A DNA stretch of 38,667 nucleotides from Zygnema cylindricum (taxonomy: Eukaryota > Streptophyta > Zygnematophyceae > Zygnematales > Zygnemataceae). A program made the translations under genes and the position numbers. The stretch spans positions 64,001 through 102,667 of the forward strand of contig JBBHKE010003587.1 of assembly GCA_037447655.1 (NCBI GenBank), written 5' to 3'. Below are positions 9,651 to 19,197 of this stretch, one piece after another (the first letter of the stretch is position 1; every line of letters starts with the position of its first letter). Under the pieces are notes generated by a model that was not told the origin of the DNA, searched no databases, and saw nothing but the letters and a program-made list of their open reading frames with translations.

Positions 9651-11635
9651 CAGTCCAGAAATCCCCTATTTGCCAACGCTGTCTCCAGGCGTTTCCTCGT
9701 AGCCACTCTCATTTCTGTCGACATCTCATCCTCTGGCGCCGGATAGAAGTCGCACCAAACATGTAAATCCCGTAACCGTTTACAACGAAGAAGCATTTTG
9801 AGGAGGTGTTCGTTTGCAGTTCCGTGAATGAAAATCCTCCGTACCGTCGAGCACTCGGAGAGAATCGCCGCCACCGGTAACGAAAGCGATCGACGGTTGA
9901 GATCTGCGTCAGAAGGTGGAAAATACTGCAAAGTTTCACAGCGTAAAGTTTGTATTCCGTGTAAATAAAACCTCTCCCAAATCGGCAAATCCACAAATCC
10001 CGGCTTGCATGTCATGGTAAATCCTATCACCTCGCCCAAATCAACACTAATTTTAGTGAGCTGCGGAAACCTTGCCAAGACCGAGATACCGAAAATAGGA
10101 GCACAGGGTAGAGGAATTTCTCGACAGTCTCCCTCCACGTTTATTCGAACCTCTTGAAGGACAGGGCAGTCCGTGAAGCCGACGAAAGGCAGTGGAGTCA
10201 GGAGAGTGCCTGGCTGTGCCCACAATGTCAAGTCCTTTAAGCAAGACCACGGTCTCCATACAGACCCTGAGTCGTCTGTAACCTGTTGAGTTTGAACCCG
10301 AGCATTCGGTAAAATATCCATCGATCGAGTATCCAGATTTCGCCAGTCGCAATCCAGTTGCAAAGACTCCAACGTCGGTCGCAACAGAGTTAAAGCTCTG
10401 ACGGTTTCCATCGTTGTTACCAAGTTACATTGACAGACTGTAACCGATCGTAGGGTTTTTTTGAGAGTATCAGCCATGGATGTCAAACCTGCCGCAGTAA
10501 TCTCCTGACAATTCCAAAACTCGACTCTCCGCAAATTGCGGCAGGAATCTGAAAGAGTAATAAGAGCTTTGTCGTTAAGACTAGGACATCGTTTAATTGT
10601 TACTTCTCTGAGAGCATGGCATCGAGCGAGACCGCGAGGAAGACCACCTACATCACAAATATCTAACAAACTTCCGATTTGAAGTTTAGTAAGTCGAGGG
10701 CATTTGATCGCCAAAACTTCCATTAAAGAACTACAGTTAGGCATGTTTTTCCACAGTAAGAGACTCAGTTCCTGGAGATTCGGTACATTACAGACGAGAG
10801 CGATTACGCCGGCCGCTGTGAGAGAGGGATATTGGGCGTCGCTAAAGAATCGAGAAGAGGCCCCTAATGCCCATTTATCTACCATCTCCAAGACTTGTAG
10901 ACGAGGGCAAAACTGTCCTAGAGCCTCTAACGTTTGATCCTTTACACAATCCTCCAAAAGAGGCTCTGTCTCACAGATACAATGAAACTCTTCGAGCGAG
11001 GGACAGGACTGAGCAATAGCCAAAATTTCAGTCGATTTAAAACCGTCGGACGATAATCCTGCGATCATCAAATTCAGCGACTTGAGATTGGACGAATGAC
11101 TCGGAGCTGAAGAGAGAGCGGCAATAACGTCTTCTTGCCAGCAAAAGAACTTTGAAAGATCGAGTGACTTTAAATTGTCGCAGCCGGTTAAAACCGACAA
11201 AATATCGGCTCCGATGTTTTGCTCGATTGCCGAAAGTTGAAGATTTTTCTTATGCCATCTCACCAAACTGACATCCTCCAACTGCGGCCAAATAGAAACG
11301 ATAGCCGCCGCATCCATAGAATGTCGAATATAAACTGTAAGTTTCTTCACTTTTGGAAAAGCGGTCACAAGGGCTGTCGTGAGTCTGGTTGTCGACGTGT
11401 TGGAGAGTAGAGAATGACCCCACGGACTGCACATGGAAAGGTCAAGAGAGGTAACCGATTGGAAGCAGTCGGGGACGTGAAGAATGTCAAAAAGATTTGC
11501 TTTTAGAGCGAGAAATTCTCGAGTTTGTCGTTCACAGTCTCGCCAAAGAGTACAGACGAGAGCCATAGAGTTTCGACTCCGAGAACACTTAACAAGACTC
11601 ATTATACTTAGAAGCAGTCCGAAAGGAAGGTCCAT
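9650..11635 (-). CDS. MAX2: MAX2-type F-box/leucine-rich-repeat protein (SCF E3 substrate receptor)
   Basis: A single uninterrupted frame of 661 codons from ATG 11635 (677 from the upstream ATG at 11683). Residues ~2-40 form a degenerate F-box (DLPFGLLLSIMSL, RNSMALVC). MAX2 family landmarks follow in order: VPDCFQSVTSLDLS, SPWGH, WPQLEDVSLVRWH, LKSLDLSKF.CW.ED, GFKSTEILAIAQSCPSLEEF, VLEMVDKWAL, then LRR units to the C-terminus. Length is close to Arabidopsis MAX2 (693) and rice D3 (720). The last residue is Asp, as in D3, whose C-terminal Asp helps contact the receptor. MAX2 is the F-box of SCF complexes working with KAI2/D14 receptors to degrade SMXL proteins. I prefer ATG 11635 because a good acceptor (TTTACTTGCAG, AG at 11656-11655) lies just upstream, suggesting a 5' intron. 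Divergence is high, but no break is seen. Confidence 0.85.
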   Translation of the reverse strand: MDLPFGLLLSIMSLVKCSRSRNSMALVCTLWRDCERQTREFLALKANLFDILHVPDCFQSVTSLDLSMCSPWGHSLLSNTSTTRLTTALVTAFPKVKKLTVYIRHSMDAAAIVSIWPQLEDVSLVRWHKKNLQLSAIEQNIGADILSVLTGCDNLKSLDLSKFFCWQEDVIAALSSAPSHSSNLKSLNLMIAGLSSDGFKSTEILAIAQSCPSLEEFHCICETEPLLEDCVKDQTLEALGQFCPRLQVLEMVDKWALGASSRFFSDAQYPSLTAAGVIALVCNVPNLQELSLLLWKNMPNCSSLMEVLAIKCPRLTKLQIGSLLDICDVGGLPRGLARCHALREVTIKRCPSLNDKALITLSDSCRNLRRVEFWNCQEITAAGLTSMADTLKKTLRSVTVCQCNLVTTMETVRALTLLRPTLESLQLDCDWRNLDTRSMDILPNARVQTQQVTDDSGSVWRPWSCLKDLTLWAQPGTLLTPLPFVGFTDCPVLQEVRINVEGDCREIPLPCAPIFGISVLARFPQLTKISVDLGEVIGFTMTCKPGFVDLPIWERFYLHGIQTLRCETLQYFPPSDADLNRRSLSLPVAAILSECSTVRRIFIHGTANEHLLKMLLRCKRLRDLHVWCDFYPAPEDEMSTEMRVATRKRLETALANRGFLD

Positions 11636-12784
11636 AACTTGTGCCGAAGGAGTCCTGCAAGTAAAAAAGAGGGAATAATGCAATAAAGGTTAATTAAGGT
11701 AAAGGAAGGATAAAAGGTAAGGTTAGGATAAGGTCGATAAAGACTTTGTGAACGAATAAAATAAACCAAAGGAAAGGAAGGAATAATGCACATTGTAAGG
11801 GTTTGATGAACAAATAAAACGAGTAAAAGAAAAGGAAGTAATGAGGTTTGGTAAACAAATAAAACAAGTAAAAAGAACGCAAGGAATAACGCGCACGGTA
11901 AAGGATTTAATTATTAATTTGGTGAAGAAAAAAAAAGACGCCATTTCCAGCAGTGATTCAGCATCCGTATTAGAAACCTGTTTCGAATAGCCGGTAACAT
12001 AACATCTGTCTTATAGACTGCTTAAACAAAATAGGGCACTCCCTTCGGTGATTTAAACATGTTAAAAATTCGGAGGAGGAGGAGGACATCACTGTTTGCA
12101 CAATTCGTGAGTTGTCTCTGTGTCAGTAACTGTAGTTACTTTGTAACGGCCTAGCCTTGTCAGCAGTAGATTTTGCACACTACAGACAAAAAAAAAAACA
12201 AAAGCGGTTGATTTTTTTCCTCCTGACGGTTGAAACTTACACCACTCTGATTCAAATATTGTTGAATGTTCGGTGGGTCAAGTAATTTTCAGAATCCAAA
12301 ACTAACAACTAACGGAAATTTCAAAGGCAGATGCAACTAGCTTAAAAATCAGCATTAAAAAAAAGCCGTAGGAGGAATGGCTACAGGAGACAAAACCTAT
12401 TTTTCAATTTCTAGAAAGTATGGTGTTAGACTACATACTTGCCACGTTGGACAAATGGAATCATAAGACAGAAGTCAAACCTAGTTTTTTACTTCACTTC
12501 CACGCACTAGTTTCACCTTAAGTACTTATTTTTCCATCAACACTTAAGAAAAACTCTCTTTTCTCAAGCAGCTTTTTGTTTCCTTACAATGTTAGAAATG
12601 ACCTTGTTAAGAAGTTCTCTGAACCTACCTTGAAAAACAAAACAGTACAACTCAGTAAGGAAGGAAATAAGACAGTTGAGAATATACCTATGTTTGTACA
12701 TATGCAAGCGTGTACTTCTGATGCCAGTCCCATCCTGAAGCCAATCCATGGCTGGTGAAGGTTTCAGCTCAAGCAGCTTCACAG
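11636..12784. other. Upstream region of the MAX2-like gene, no clear gene
   Basis: Holds the likely 3' splice site of a 5'-UTR or leader intron (minus strand, AG at 11656-11655). Beyond it, 11690-11900 contains irregular AAATAAAAC/GGAAAGGAAGGAATAATG repeats. No convincing upstream coding exon or core promoter was identified. Confidence 0.4.
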
Positions 12785-13005
12785 TGCTGCAGCAATAATA
12801 TGCAGAGTCATGTATTGCTGCAGAGTCATGTATTGCAAGAGTGATTCTTTGCTGCAGAAATAATATGCAGATTCATGTATTGCAAGTGTGATTCTTTGCT
12901 GCAGCAAAAATACGCAGAATCATGTATTGCAAGTGTGATTCTTTGCTGCAGCAATAATATGCAGAGTCATGTATTGCAAGTGTGATTCTTTGCCGCAGGC
13001 TGCAG
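12785..13005 (+). repeat. Four-to-five-copy 47-bp minisatellite (TGCTGCAG / TGTATTGCAAG)
   Basis: The unit contains CATGTATTGCAAGTGTGATT, then CTTTGCTGCAGCAATAATATG. GTGATTCTTT recurs at about 12841, 12888, 12934 and 12981. The copies are closely similar, so the array is relatively young. Confidence 0.9.
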
Positions 13006-13436
13006 TGGTTGACAAACGGAGGGTTTGACAAACGGACGCATTGTCAGCCGTCCGATATTCCGACAAACGGCGGAGGGTACGGCAAACGGAGCGGTTGGGC
13101 TTGGCAGCAAGTGTGAGACAGCAAGGGGACTCTCAAGGAGAAGACGGCTGAAAATAAAGGTGTCGGCAACTGGTGGCATGCGCAGCTGTACGGCACCAGT
13201 CGTTGTGCGATCAGTGATGAAAAGATCCGATTGAGATGTTGGACTGTTGGAGGCAGTCGTATTAGTGTCCGTACATTCAGCGTGCCTTGTAATAAATGCC
13301 GCGTGCCGAATTCGCCGGGAGAAATATGTAAAATGGGACAATACTGATGCAACCGTATCTTAGTGCGTAAACTTTGTCTGATACTCTAATTGGAAAGATT
13401 CTCCGTATGCACTGTACGGACGTTCCATTATTTAAA

Positions 13437-13760
13437 AACAAAGGTGACATTTGTAGACCATACGTAATTTTGTGACATTGTAGATGTCTTCTTACGGGAA
13501 TAAAATCTTCTCGTGACGTTGTAGACGTCAGGTTTATCTTGACATTGTCGACGTCACTGCTTCTGGAACTTTCCGCCACAACTTCCTGACTCTGTTTTTG
13601 GAAGACGACAACATGAAGTACATACTAGGTTTGAAGTTTACGTAAATTGTACTTCGGTAATACGCTTTCTTCGTACGGCGCAAGATTTTCTCGATGCAGC
13701 ATTTAAATTTCACGAAAACGACAGTAAAAGATCCCCAAGCACATGGGTACATAATAAAAT
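13437..13760. repeat. Dispersed repeat rich in GACATTGTAGACGTC motifs
   Basis: TGACATTGTAGATGTC, TGACGTTGTAGACGTC and TGACATTGTCGACGTCAC follow one another at 13470-13560, then a segment ending CTTTCCGCCACAACTTCCTGAC. The same order of motifs, ending TATTCCGCCATGGTTTCCC, occurs at 37370-37600, so this is a dispersed family member. Confidence 0.65.
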
Positions 13761-13925
13761 AAAATAAAAGTGCAACACGCGCATGACAGTTCGGTGAGTT
13801 TACAAAAGCTGCTCCTATTCACCTCCTCATTTTACGGAAGTGATCTCAACCGTCCGATCTTGTTTTCTGGTGTGCGAATAAACTCCGTAATCTCGATACA
13901 GTCTAGGCTCCTTACAGGCCCCAGT

Positions 13926-14033
13926 AGTTAGGGCTTTTTAGGGTTTTTTAGGTTTTTTAGGTTTTTTAGGGTTTTTTGGGGTTTCTTAGGGTTTTTTGGG
14001 GTTTCTTAGGGTTTTTTAGGGTTTTTAGTGGAG
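13926..14033 (+). repeat. Interstitial telomere-like TTTTTTAGGG array (~100 bp)
   Basis: Eight to ten units of AGGGTTTTTT/GGGGTTTCTT with 10-14-base spacing. The core GGGTTT(T)n matches the plant telomere repeat with extra Ts. It lies 280 bases from the nested TIR elements. Confidence 0.8.
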
Positions 14034-14313
14034 TATATTTTCGGCCAGCCAGTTCATATTCCAGAGCAAAAATATATTTTGAAAGCTGAAACTGCTCAGC
14101 TTAAGGATTTATTAGCCTTAACGTGAAATTATTCGAATTATAATATGCAGTAATAATGTAAAGAAACGTGGCACTATTGTAATAAACTATCTTATATAGT
14201 GATGTTGACACTATTTTATGATTTTTGGCCAAAAAAAGATTCGACCAAAATTAGTGTTGTTAAACCTAACAACGATGGGCGTTATGACTAACATATATAA
14301 TAACTAACATAAC
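14034..14313. other. Spacer between the telomere-like array and the TIR element
   Basis: AT-rich sequence without a recognisable gene. Around 14255-14275 is a piece (AACAACGATGGGCG) resembling the terminus of the MITE at 32945-33154. Confidence 0.4.
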
Positions 14314-14804
14314 TAAGGGTGGCGTTCCATCAGTCGAAAAGTGGGGTAGTTTACAGAAATCCGCGCCTATCCGTATTAAGACCGTACCGCTTTTTTTGTT
14401 GTTGTCAGCGACAAAAAAAAATGAATCGCGCACGTAAGACGATCAAGCTACGTGTCACGATGGACAACCAACAAAAATTCACAAAATCTGCACATAATAT
14501 GTACCTTTCAAAATGAAAAACTTTATTACAAAAAGTGCGATGGAAAAACCATCAAAGGACAAAGGGGGTAAAAAAAAGGAATAGAACATTTAAAGACTAC
14601 AAGAGCCAATAGTTACTAAACCAAAACAAAACAAACAAATGAGGAAACTAAAGGCAACTGGGTTAACTGGCAAGACTAAACAAAATACCAAAGATGACCT
14701 TTCAAAATGCAACCTAAGGGTAACCTTCCATCAGGCGAAAAGTGGGGTTGTTTACTGGAGAAAGTACCTTTCCGTACTAGGCCGTATTGTTTTTTTTTTT
14801 TTTT

Positions 14805-15680
14805 TTACAAAAGATGTTTACTAAAAATTCGTTGAGATTCTCCATACTTCTTGGAGAAAAATACCACCGTCCGATTTTCAATTTTCGACGCAAACGCTTC
14901 TTCTTTCCAGTACGTAGCTGACTGTCCTCGGGAGGAGAGTTTGTGATTACTGGATGCGTGTTTTGGTCCACTTGTAAAGTCAGAGTCGATCCACGACAGA
15001 CGTGAAGCAATAAACTTACATGTGGCAATTGGAGTGTACCGTGTGACATAAAAGCCAGCCTGTTCGACGACAGAAAAATCTTGGTTGTATAGCCAGCCTG
15101 TTCGACGACAAAAAAAACTTGGTTGTAGGACATCCTGTGACGTCTCCTTCATAAATGTGCGATACAGCGATTCACGTACAAATGGTACATTCTTCGACAT
15201 TTGTACAAACTTTAATTTTGCAACGGTTTTCGTGGCCGTTGATACCACAACAACCTTAAGAACGTTCAGATTGTACATTAGCGTGACGCTACTGGATATT
15301 TTAATCGGCGTCTGCCCGTACACATACGCAGCTGCGATTTTGTCCTTTTGAAAATGATGATTATTCCCGGGCGGCTCAACAGGTCCTACGTGGTACCAAT
15401 CGCAATCTAACACCTCATTCACTGGCACGACCTGATGGAAGGGTGTTACAAATATTAGGGTGTGTCCCCATGTGCATAAGTAAGGGTTTTTTCCTGTCGT
15501 TTTGCCGTAAAACTTAGCGCCGTACTGCCTAAGTTGCAACCGTACGAAGGAATCACAAATTTGTAGAGTACAATTTGCGTCATCCCTGAACTTAGGATGT
15601 ACGAAAAGTTGTCGTCTTGTGCTTTTCGACCCACTTCGACGACAAAAAACGTCATCTTCAACCTTATCTTTAAAACACAT
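14805..15680 (-). CDS. Orphan 291-residue ORF carried by the inner TIR element, function unknown
   Basis: The longest open frame between 12 and 20 kb, starting at ATG 15680. I recognise no family. It is Cys-, Val- and Lys-containing with mixed composition (e.g. NPYLCTWGHTLIFVTPFHQV, VLDCDWYHVGPVEPPGNNHH), not low complexity. FCRRSG near the N-terminus and FCRRTG near residue 190 suggest a weak internal repeat. At DNA level, a ~37-bp unit (GCCAGCCTGTTCGACGACA) is tandemly duplicated at 15053-15128. It has no obvious DDE triad or helix-turn-helix, so it does not look like a complete transposase. It may be a captured gene fragment, an accessory protein or a chance frame. Splicing is possible and was not resolved. 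Confidence 0.35.
   Translation of the reverse strand: MCFKDKVEDDVFCRRSGSKSTRRQLFVHPKFRDDANCTLQICDSFVRLQLRQYGAKFYGKTTGKNPYLCTWGHTLIFVTPFHQVVPVNEVLDCDWYHVGPVEPPGNNHHFQKDKIAAAYVYGQTPIKISSSVTLMYNLNVLKVVVVSTATKTVAKLKFVQMSKNVPFVRESLYRTFMKETSQDVLQPSFFCRRTGWLYNQDFSVVEQAGFYVTRYTPIATCKFIASRLSWIDSDFTSGPKHASSNHKLSSRGQSATYWKEEAFASKIENRTVVFFSKKYGESQRIFSKHLL
15390..15458 (+). repeat. ~68-bp direct repeat, copy 1 (inside inner TIR element)
   Basis: Begins GTGGTACCAATCGCAATC and ends GGTGTTACAAATATTA. An essentially identical copy lies at 16185-16253, about 795 bases away in the same orientation. It contains CTGATGGAAGGGTGTTAC, which looks like another, diverged element terminus. Confidence 0.85.
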
Positions 15681-16184
15681 GCGCGATGTGATTTAAAATT
15701 AGGTTTTTTCGATTGACAAATAGGAACATATTTTCGCGCGTGCCGTAAATTTCGACAAAAATCCTACGATTTCCAAGGACAAAGAAAAGTACATAGTTCG
15801 CTATGTTTTGTCCGTTTCCGTTATAATACGACAAAGATAAGTACACAATTTATTTGGATTTGTCCGTTTTCGTCTAGTACGGATTTTTTTTTTTGCAGGG
15901 GTCTTCAAATTCCGATGCCATTTCACGTCGACCGGACAGGAGACGCGAAGGCAAATTCGCCTCATCTTCGACCGTGAAATTGCACAGGCTGGAAGGCGGT
16001 ACGTCTACAATGTCACGGTAAGACATGCGACGTCACACGCAGGTACAAAAAATATCGTGCGACCACAGATTGTCGACGTTGACAACCGTCACAGGTATTG
16101 TCGACGTATACAATCGTCACAAGCGTAAGTTACGATTTCGTCATTACAGACATAGGGACACTTGAAAACCGGGTCCGGCGGATC

Positions 16185-16253
16185 CGTGGTACCAATCGCA
16201 ATCTAACACCTCATTCACTGGCACGACCTGATGGAAGGGTGTTACAAATATTA
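16185..16253 (+). repeat. ~68-bp direct repeat, copy 2
   Basis: Second copy of the repeat at 15390-15458. It sits just inside the right end of the inner TIR element. Confidence 0.85.
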
Positions 16254-16706
16254 CTGCCAGTAAACGTGTTCGTACGATTACTGGGAACGCCTGATGGAAG
16301 GTTACCCTAATACAAAAAAAAGTAATCTCGACACGCTCCTTCGTCGCGCTATTTCTGGCAACATTCGTTTTTCACACTATTTATGGCAAAGGACTTTCGT
16401 TATGTTCGAAAACAGAAACCCTAAAAAATGAGCTGGCGTAGAGTAGAAGACTGGCGTCTGCAAAAAGTACAAAAGTCCTGTAGTACGATGATTTCGTACG
16501 CAGGTACATGGTACGCAAATGAAGATTTGAAGTTAAATTTGTCGGTGTTAAAAATCTTAAGGATATACAATATCGGATCGTAGTTTACGTGTGCCATGCA
16601 ATCTAGAACACGTGGTATAAAGACTACGTGACACATCGTCTCAATTGACCCAGCCCGTAGAGTTGGCCGTACGATTTCAGGATTTCCTGATGGAACGCCA
16701 CCCTAA

Positions 16707-17251
16707 TTATTGCGTAGGGTGATCGTTCGTGCTGCATAAAATCGTCATCGGTAACTATTTTAATATTTTACCTCTTCCATGCGGGTTTTGCGGCAGCAAT
16801 CTTGCCACGTCATCACATCCGCCGCCCGGTTATCGCCGTTCCGCGTCATGAACTCTCCTATTTTTTTTTTACGAAAAAATCCGCCGAAGACGTTTCTTTC
16901 GTCTGCTGCCGACAAATGGCCGCGCGTGCAAAGTACAGTCTAGTGCTGTACTGTACTTCATGTCGAAGGATGTAAGGTACAAATGTACCGGCCCTTGAAA
17001 ATGTACGGAGATCGTGTCATATAGACTGCCAGCATGCAGAAAATGCTGCTATTTATTCCTTCGGTACAACTGTAAAAAGTTAATCGTGGCCGTTCGTAAA
17101 AAATGCGCAGTTTTTTTGCCGAAACCTTTCGGCGAATGTCCGTTGTAACGCCAAAACCCGAATTATTGTCGCATGTAAATAGTGTTTCCACTAAAAAGGA
17201 TTCTCTTAATTCAAAGTTGTCGTTTGCGAAAGAAAAGTGCTCGGGCGTTCA
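16707..17251. other. Intergenic spacer, no gene seen
   Basis: Mixed sequence with GTAC-rich stretches (e.g. GTGCTGTACTGTAC near 16942). Only short frames without recognisable features. Confidence 0.4.
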
Positions 17252-17470
17252 CATTCGTGTATCGCTATTAGAGTTAATGTTTTTTTCGCCACTTAAAACA
17301 TCTTTTATCCGTACTCACTTGGCCGATTTTCAATTTGAGACCGTCAATCGGAAGCTGAGAATCTTAACTTTCAATCGCAACCGTTAGATCCACAATCCAG
17401 CAAGTATGTACGGAAAAAGATGTTTTAAGTGGCGAAAAAAGCATTAACGCTAATTACGATTCACGGTTGT
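17252..17470. mobile_element. Palindromic MITE, family 1 (TA-type), copy 1
   Basis: Left arm CGTGTATCGCTATTAGAG, then TTAATGTTTTTTTCGCCACT and AAAACATCTTTT. The right arm is its reverse complement, ending GATTCACGGTTG. Nearly the whole element can fold as a hairpin. Same family as 17661, 19198, 19438, 21505, 36911 and 38203. Confidence 0.8.
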
Positions 17471-17660
17471 AAGTTACAAGGCTCTCCCCGTTACAATGAA
17501 CATTTGTCCTTTTAGGCTTTTAGGGTTTCGGCCCATCGAGTCCCAAAAGTGTAAACTTCAGAGTCGTTTTCGATAATTGCGCGATTTCAGGCCGTAATGT
17601 GGACGGTCAGATCTTCCGTACATGTAAATAAGATATAAAAGTTTGACATATAGGAAACTA

Positions 17661-17880
17661 CAACCGTGAATCGTTATTAGCGTCAAGGTTTTTTTCGCCA
17701 CTTAAAACATCTTTTCTCCGTACACACTTAGTCGGATTTTCAATTTGAGACCGCCAGTCGGAAGCTGAGAATGTTACTTTTCAATCGCAACCGTCAGATC
17801 CACAATCCGACAAGTGTGTACGGAGAAAATATGTTTTAAGTGGCGAAAAAAATATTGACTCTAATAACGATTCGCGGTGG
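17661..17880. mobile_element. Palindromic MITE, family 1, copy 2
   Basis: Starts CAACCGTGAATCGTTATTAG after TA (17659-17660) and ends ATTCGCGGTGG before TA (17881-17882). The inner arms carry CGCCACTTAAAACATCTTTT and CTCCGTACACACTT and their complements. Confidence 0.85.
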
Positions 17881-17882
17881 TA

Positions 17883-18340
17883 CTGTATTGAACATATTGG
17901 GTCCTGACCGGTTGAAGCGCGTAGATACGGCACAGAGCTGTACGGTCTGTGCCACATGGATATGTACGGATACATTAGGGAAAAATCCTAAATATCACGC
18001 TAAACAGCAGACAGGATTCCAGAGATTTTATATTTGCCTTCTGCCGTACATTTTTGTGCAGATATCATCATATCAATCACGATATGACGATCTTGATTCA
18101 ATTCGAGGGTTCCAGGGATTTTAAATTTGCCTGCTGAAAGTACAGTACAGTTTTGGGAACAGATGTTATCATATCATTCACGATATGGCGATCTTTGATT
18201 AAATTCGAATCGTGACAAATATTGACAAACGAATGGACAAATCCAGAAAAGACAATAGACCCTAACAGTAACGATAACAGCACACGTATTATAAAACCAT
18301 TTTACGATAAAAAACCGTAACTGCGAACAGGATACTCGAG
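17883..18340. other. Spacer between MITE copies, no gene seen
   Basis: Contains a locally repeated pair, CAGGATTCCAGAGATTTTATATTTGCC / GGGTTCCAGGGATTTTAAATTTGCC in outline (about 18010-18135), each followed by ATATCATATCA-type sequence and ACGATATG. No coding evidence. Confidence 0.4.
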
Positions 18341-18400
18341 AGTACTGTAGCAAATCAGTCTAGAGTACTGTAGCAAATCAGTCTAGAGTACTGTACAGAG
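18338..18400 (+). repeat. 26-bp tandem repeat GAGTACTGTAGCAAATCAGT
   Basis: Two full copies and a partial third of GAGTACTGTAGCAAATCAGT plus CTA. Confidence 0.85.
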
Positions 18401-19080
18401 GTCGCAAACGGTCAACCGAAACCGTGACCGACCGTTACCCGACCGCCCGCGCCGGATCCGGAACGGATTCGGTTGCCAACTTTTGAGGGCCGGGCGGTTG
18501 CGGTCGGTTGATTCACCAGAAAAAAGAAAACGGTCGGTTACGGTCGGTCAACCAAAAAACAAAAAAAAAAAAAAATTGTACTGTCCATACAATCCTACAT
18601 TATTGTACTTTGTACTCTTTGGTATCGTGGAAGTACGTGACATCATGATTAGCGTCGGAAATCTGACACGGTAGTAACACTATTCATTTCGCAAATCTTA
18701 GAGAACGCGACAAAGCGTCGCAAATCTGGCACGGTAATACACTTCATTTCGCAAATCTTAGGGAACGTGACAAAGCGTCGCAAATCTGACACGTTAGTAA
18801 ACACTATTCATTTCGCAAATCTAAGGGAACGCGACAAATCGTAATTTTTGGCTTATTCATACGTCGTACATTAGTTAATTTTGTACTTTTTCGGTTACGG
18901 GCGGGCACGGTTAGTCGCAAGAAATCGAGTTTCGGTTAACTTTTATTTTCGAAAAGTCGGTCGGTTAACGGTTAACAATTTTGGAGCGTGACATAACCCG
19001 GTTGGGCGTCGATTACTCAGATTTTGGAAAAAAAAAACGGTAGGTTTCGGTTATGTAAAATTTTGACTTTTGAGACCTCT
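18400..19080. repeat. CGGTCGGTTAC/AACCG-rich segment with an embedded 61-bp tandem triplicate
   Basis: 18400-18570 and 18890-19060 are dense in CGGTCGGTTA and AACCG motifs on both strands. Between them, 18656-18838 is a three-copy tandem repeat of 60-62 bases (CGCAAATCTGACACGGTAGT, ATTCATTTCGCAAATCTTAG, GAACGCGACAAAGCGT). No gene is seen. Confidence 0.75.
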
Positions 19081-19197
19081 GGTACTGTAGCAAATGTAAG
19101 ATAAGGTGAAGCGCGATATTCTGATGTCAGTAGCGCCATAGCGTGCTACACGCTATTTTTGATGTTATATCGACTACAGTAGCGTCACTCTACAATA

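Larger units (their letters stand above)
14718..16307. mobile_element. Inner TIR transposon nested in the outer one, 1590 bp
   Basis: Left terminus GGGTAACCTTCCATCAGGCG and right terminus CGCCTGATGGAAGGTTACCC are exact inverted repeats, flanked by TAA at 14715-14717 and 16308-16310. The subterminal sequence (AAAAGTGGGG, GTTTAC) matches the outer element, so both belong to one family. It contains a minus-strand ORF and an internal ~68-bp direct repeat. Confidence 0.8.
14317..16703. mobile_element. Outer TIR transposon (PIF/Harbinger-like by TSD), 2387 bp
   Basis: The left terminus GGGTGGCGTTCCATCAG and the right terminus CTGATGGAACGCCACCC are perfect inverted repeats. They are flanked by TAA at 14314-14316 and 16704-16706. 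A 3-bp TAA/TTA target duplication is typical of the PIF/Harbinger superfamily. No transposase is recognisable, so the element is probably non-autonomous. A second element of the same type is inserted inside it. Confidence 0.8.

Noticed and set aside
12564-12782. 72-codon minus-strand frame upstream of the MAX2-like gene as a leader exon
   Set aside because: No family match and no clear donor linking it in frame to the acceptor at 11655.
13926-14033. Possible chromosome end or healed telomere
   Set aside because: Units are irregular with variable T runs and sequence continues normally on both sides, so it is interstitial and degenerate.
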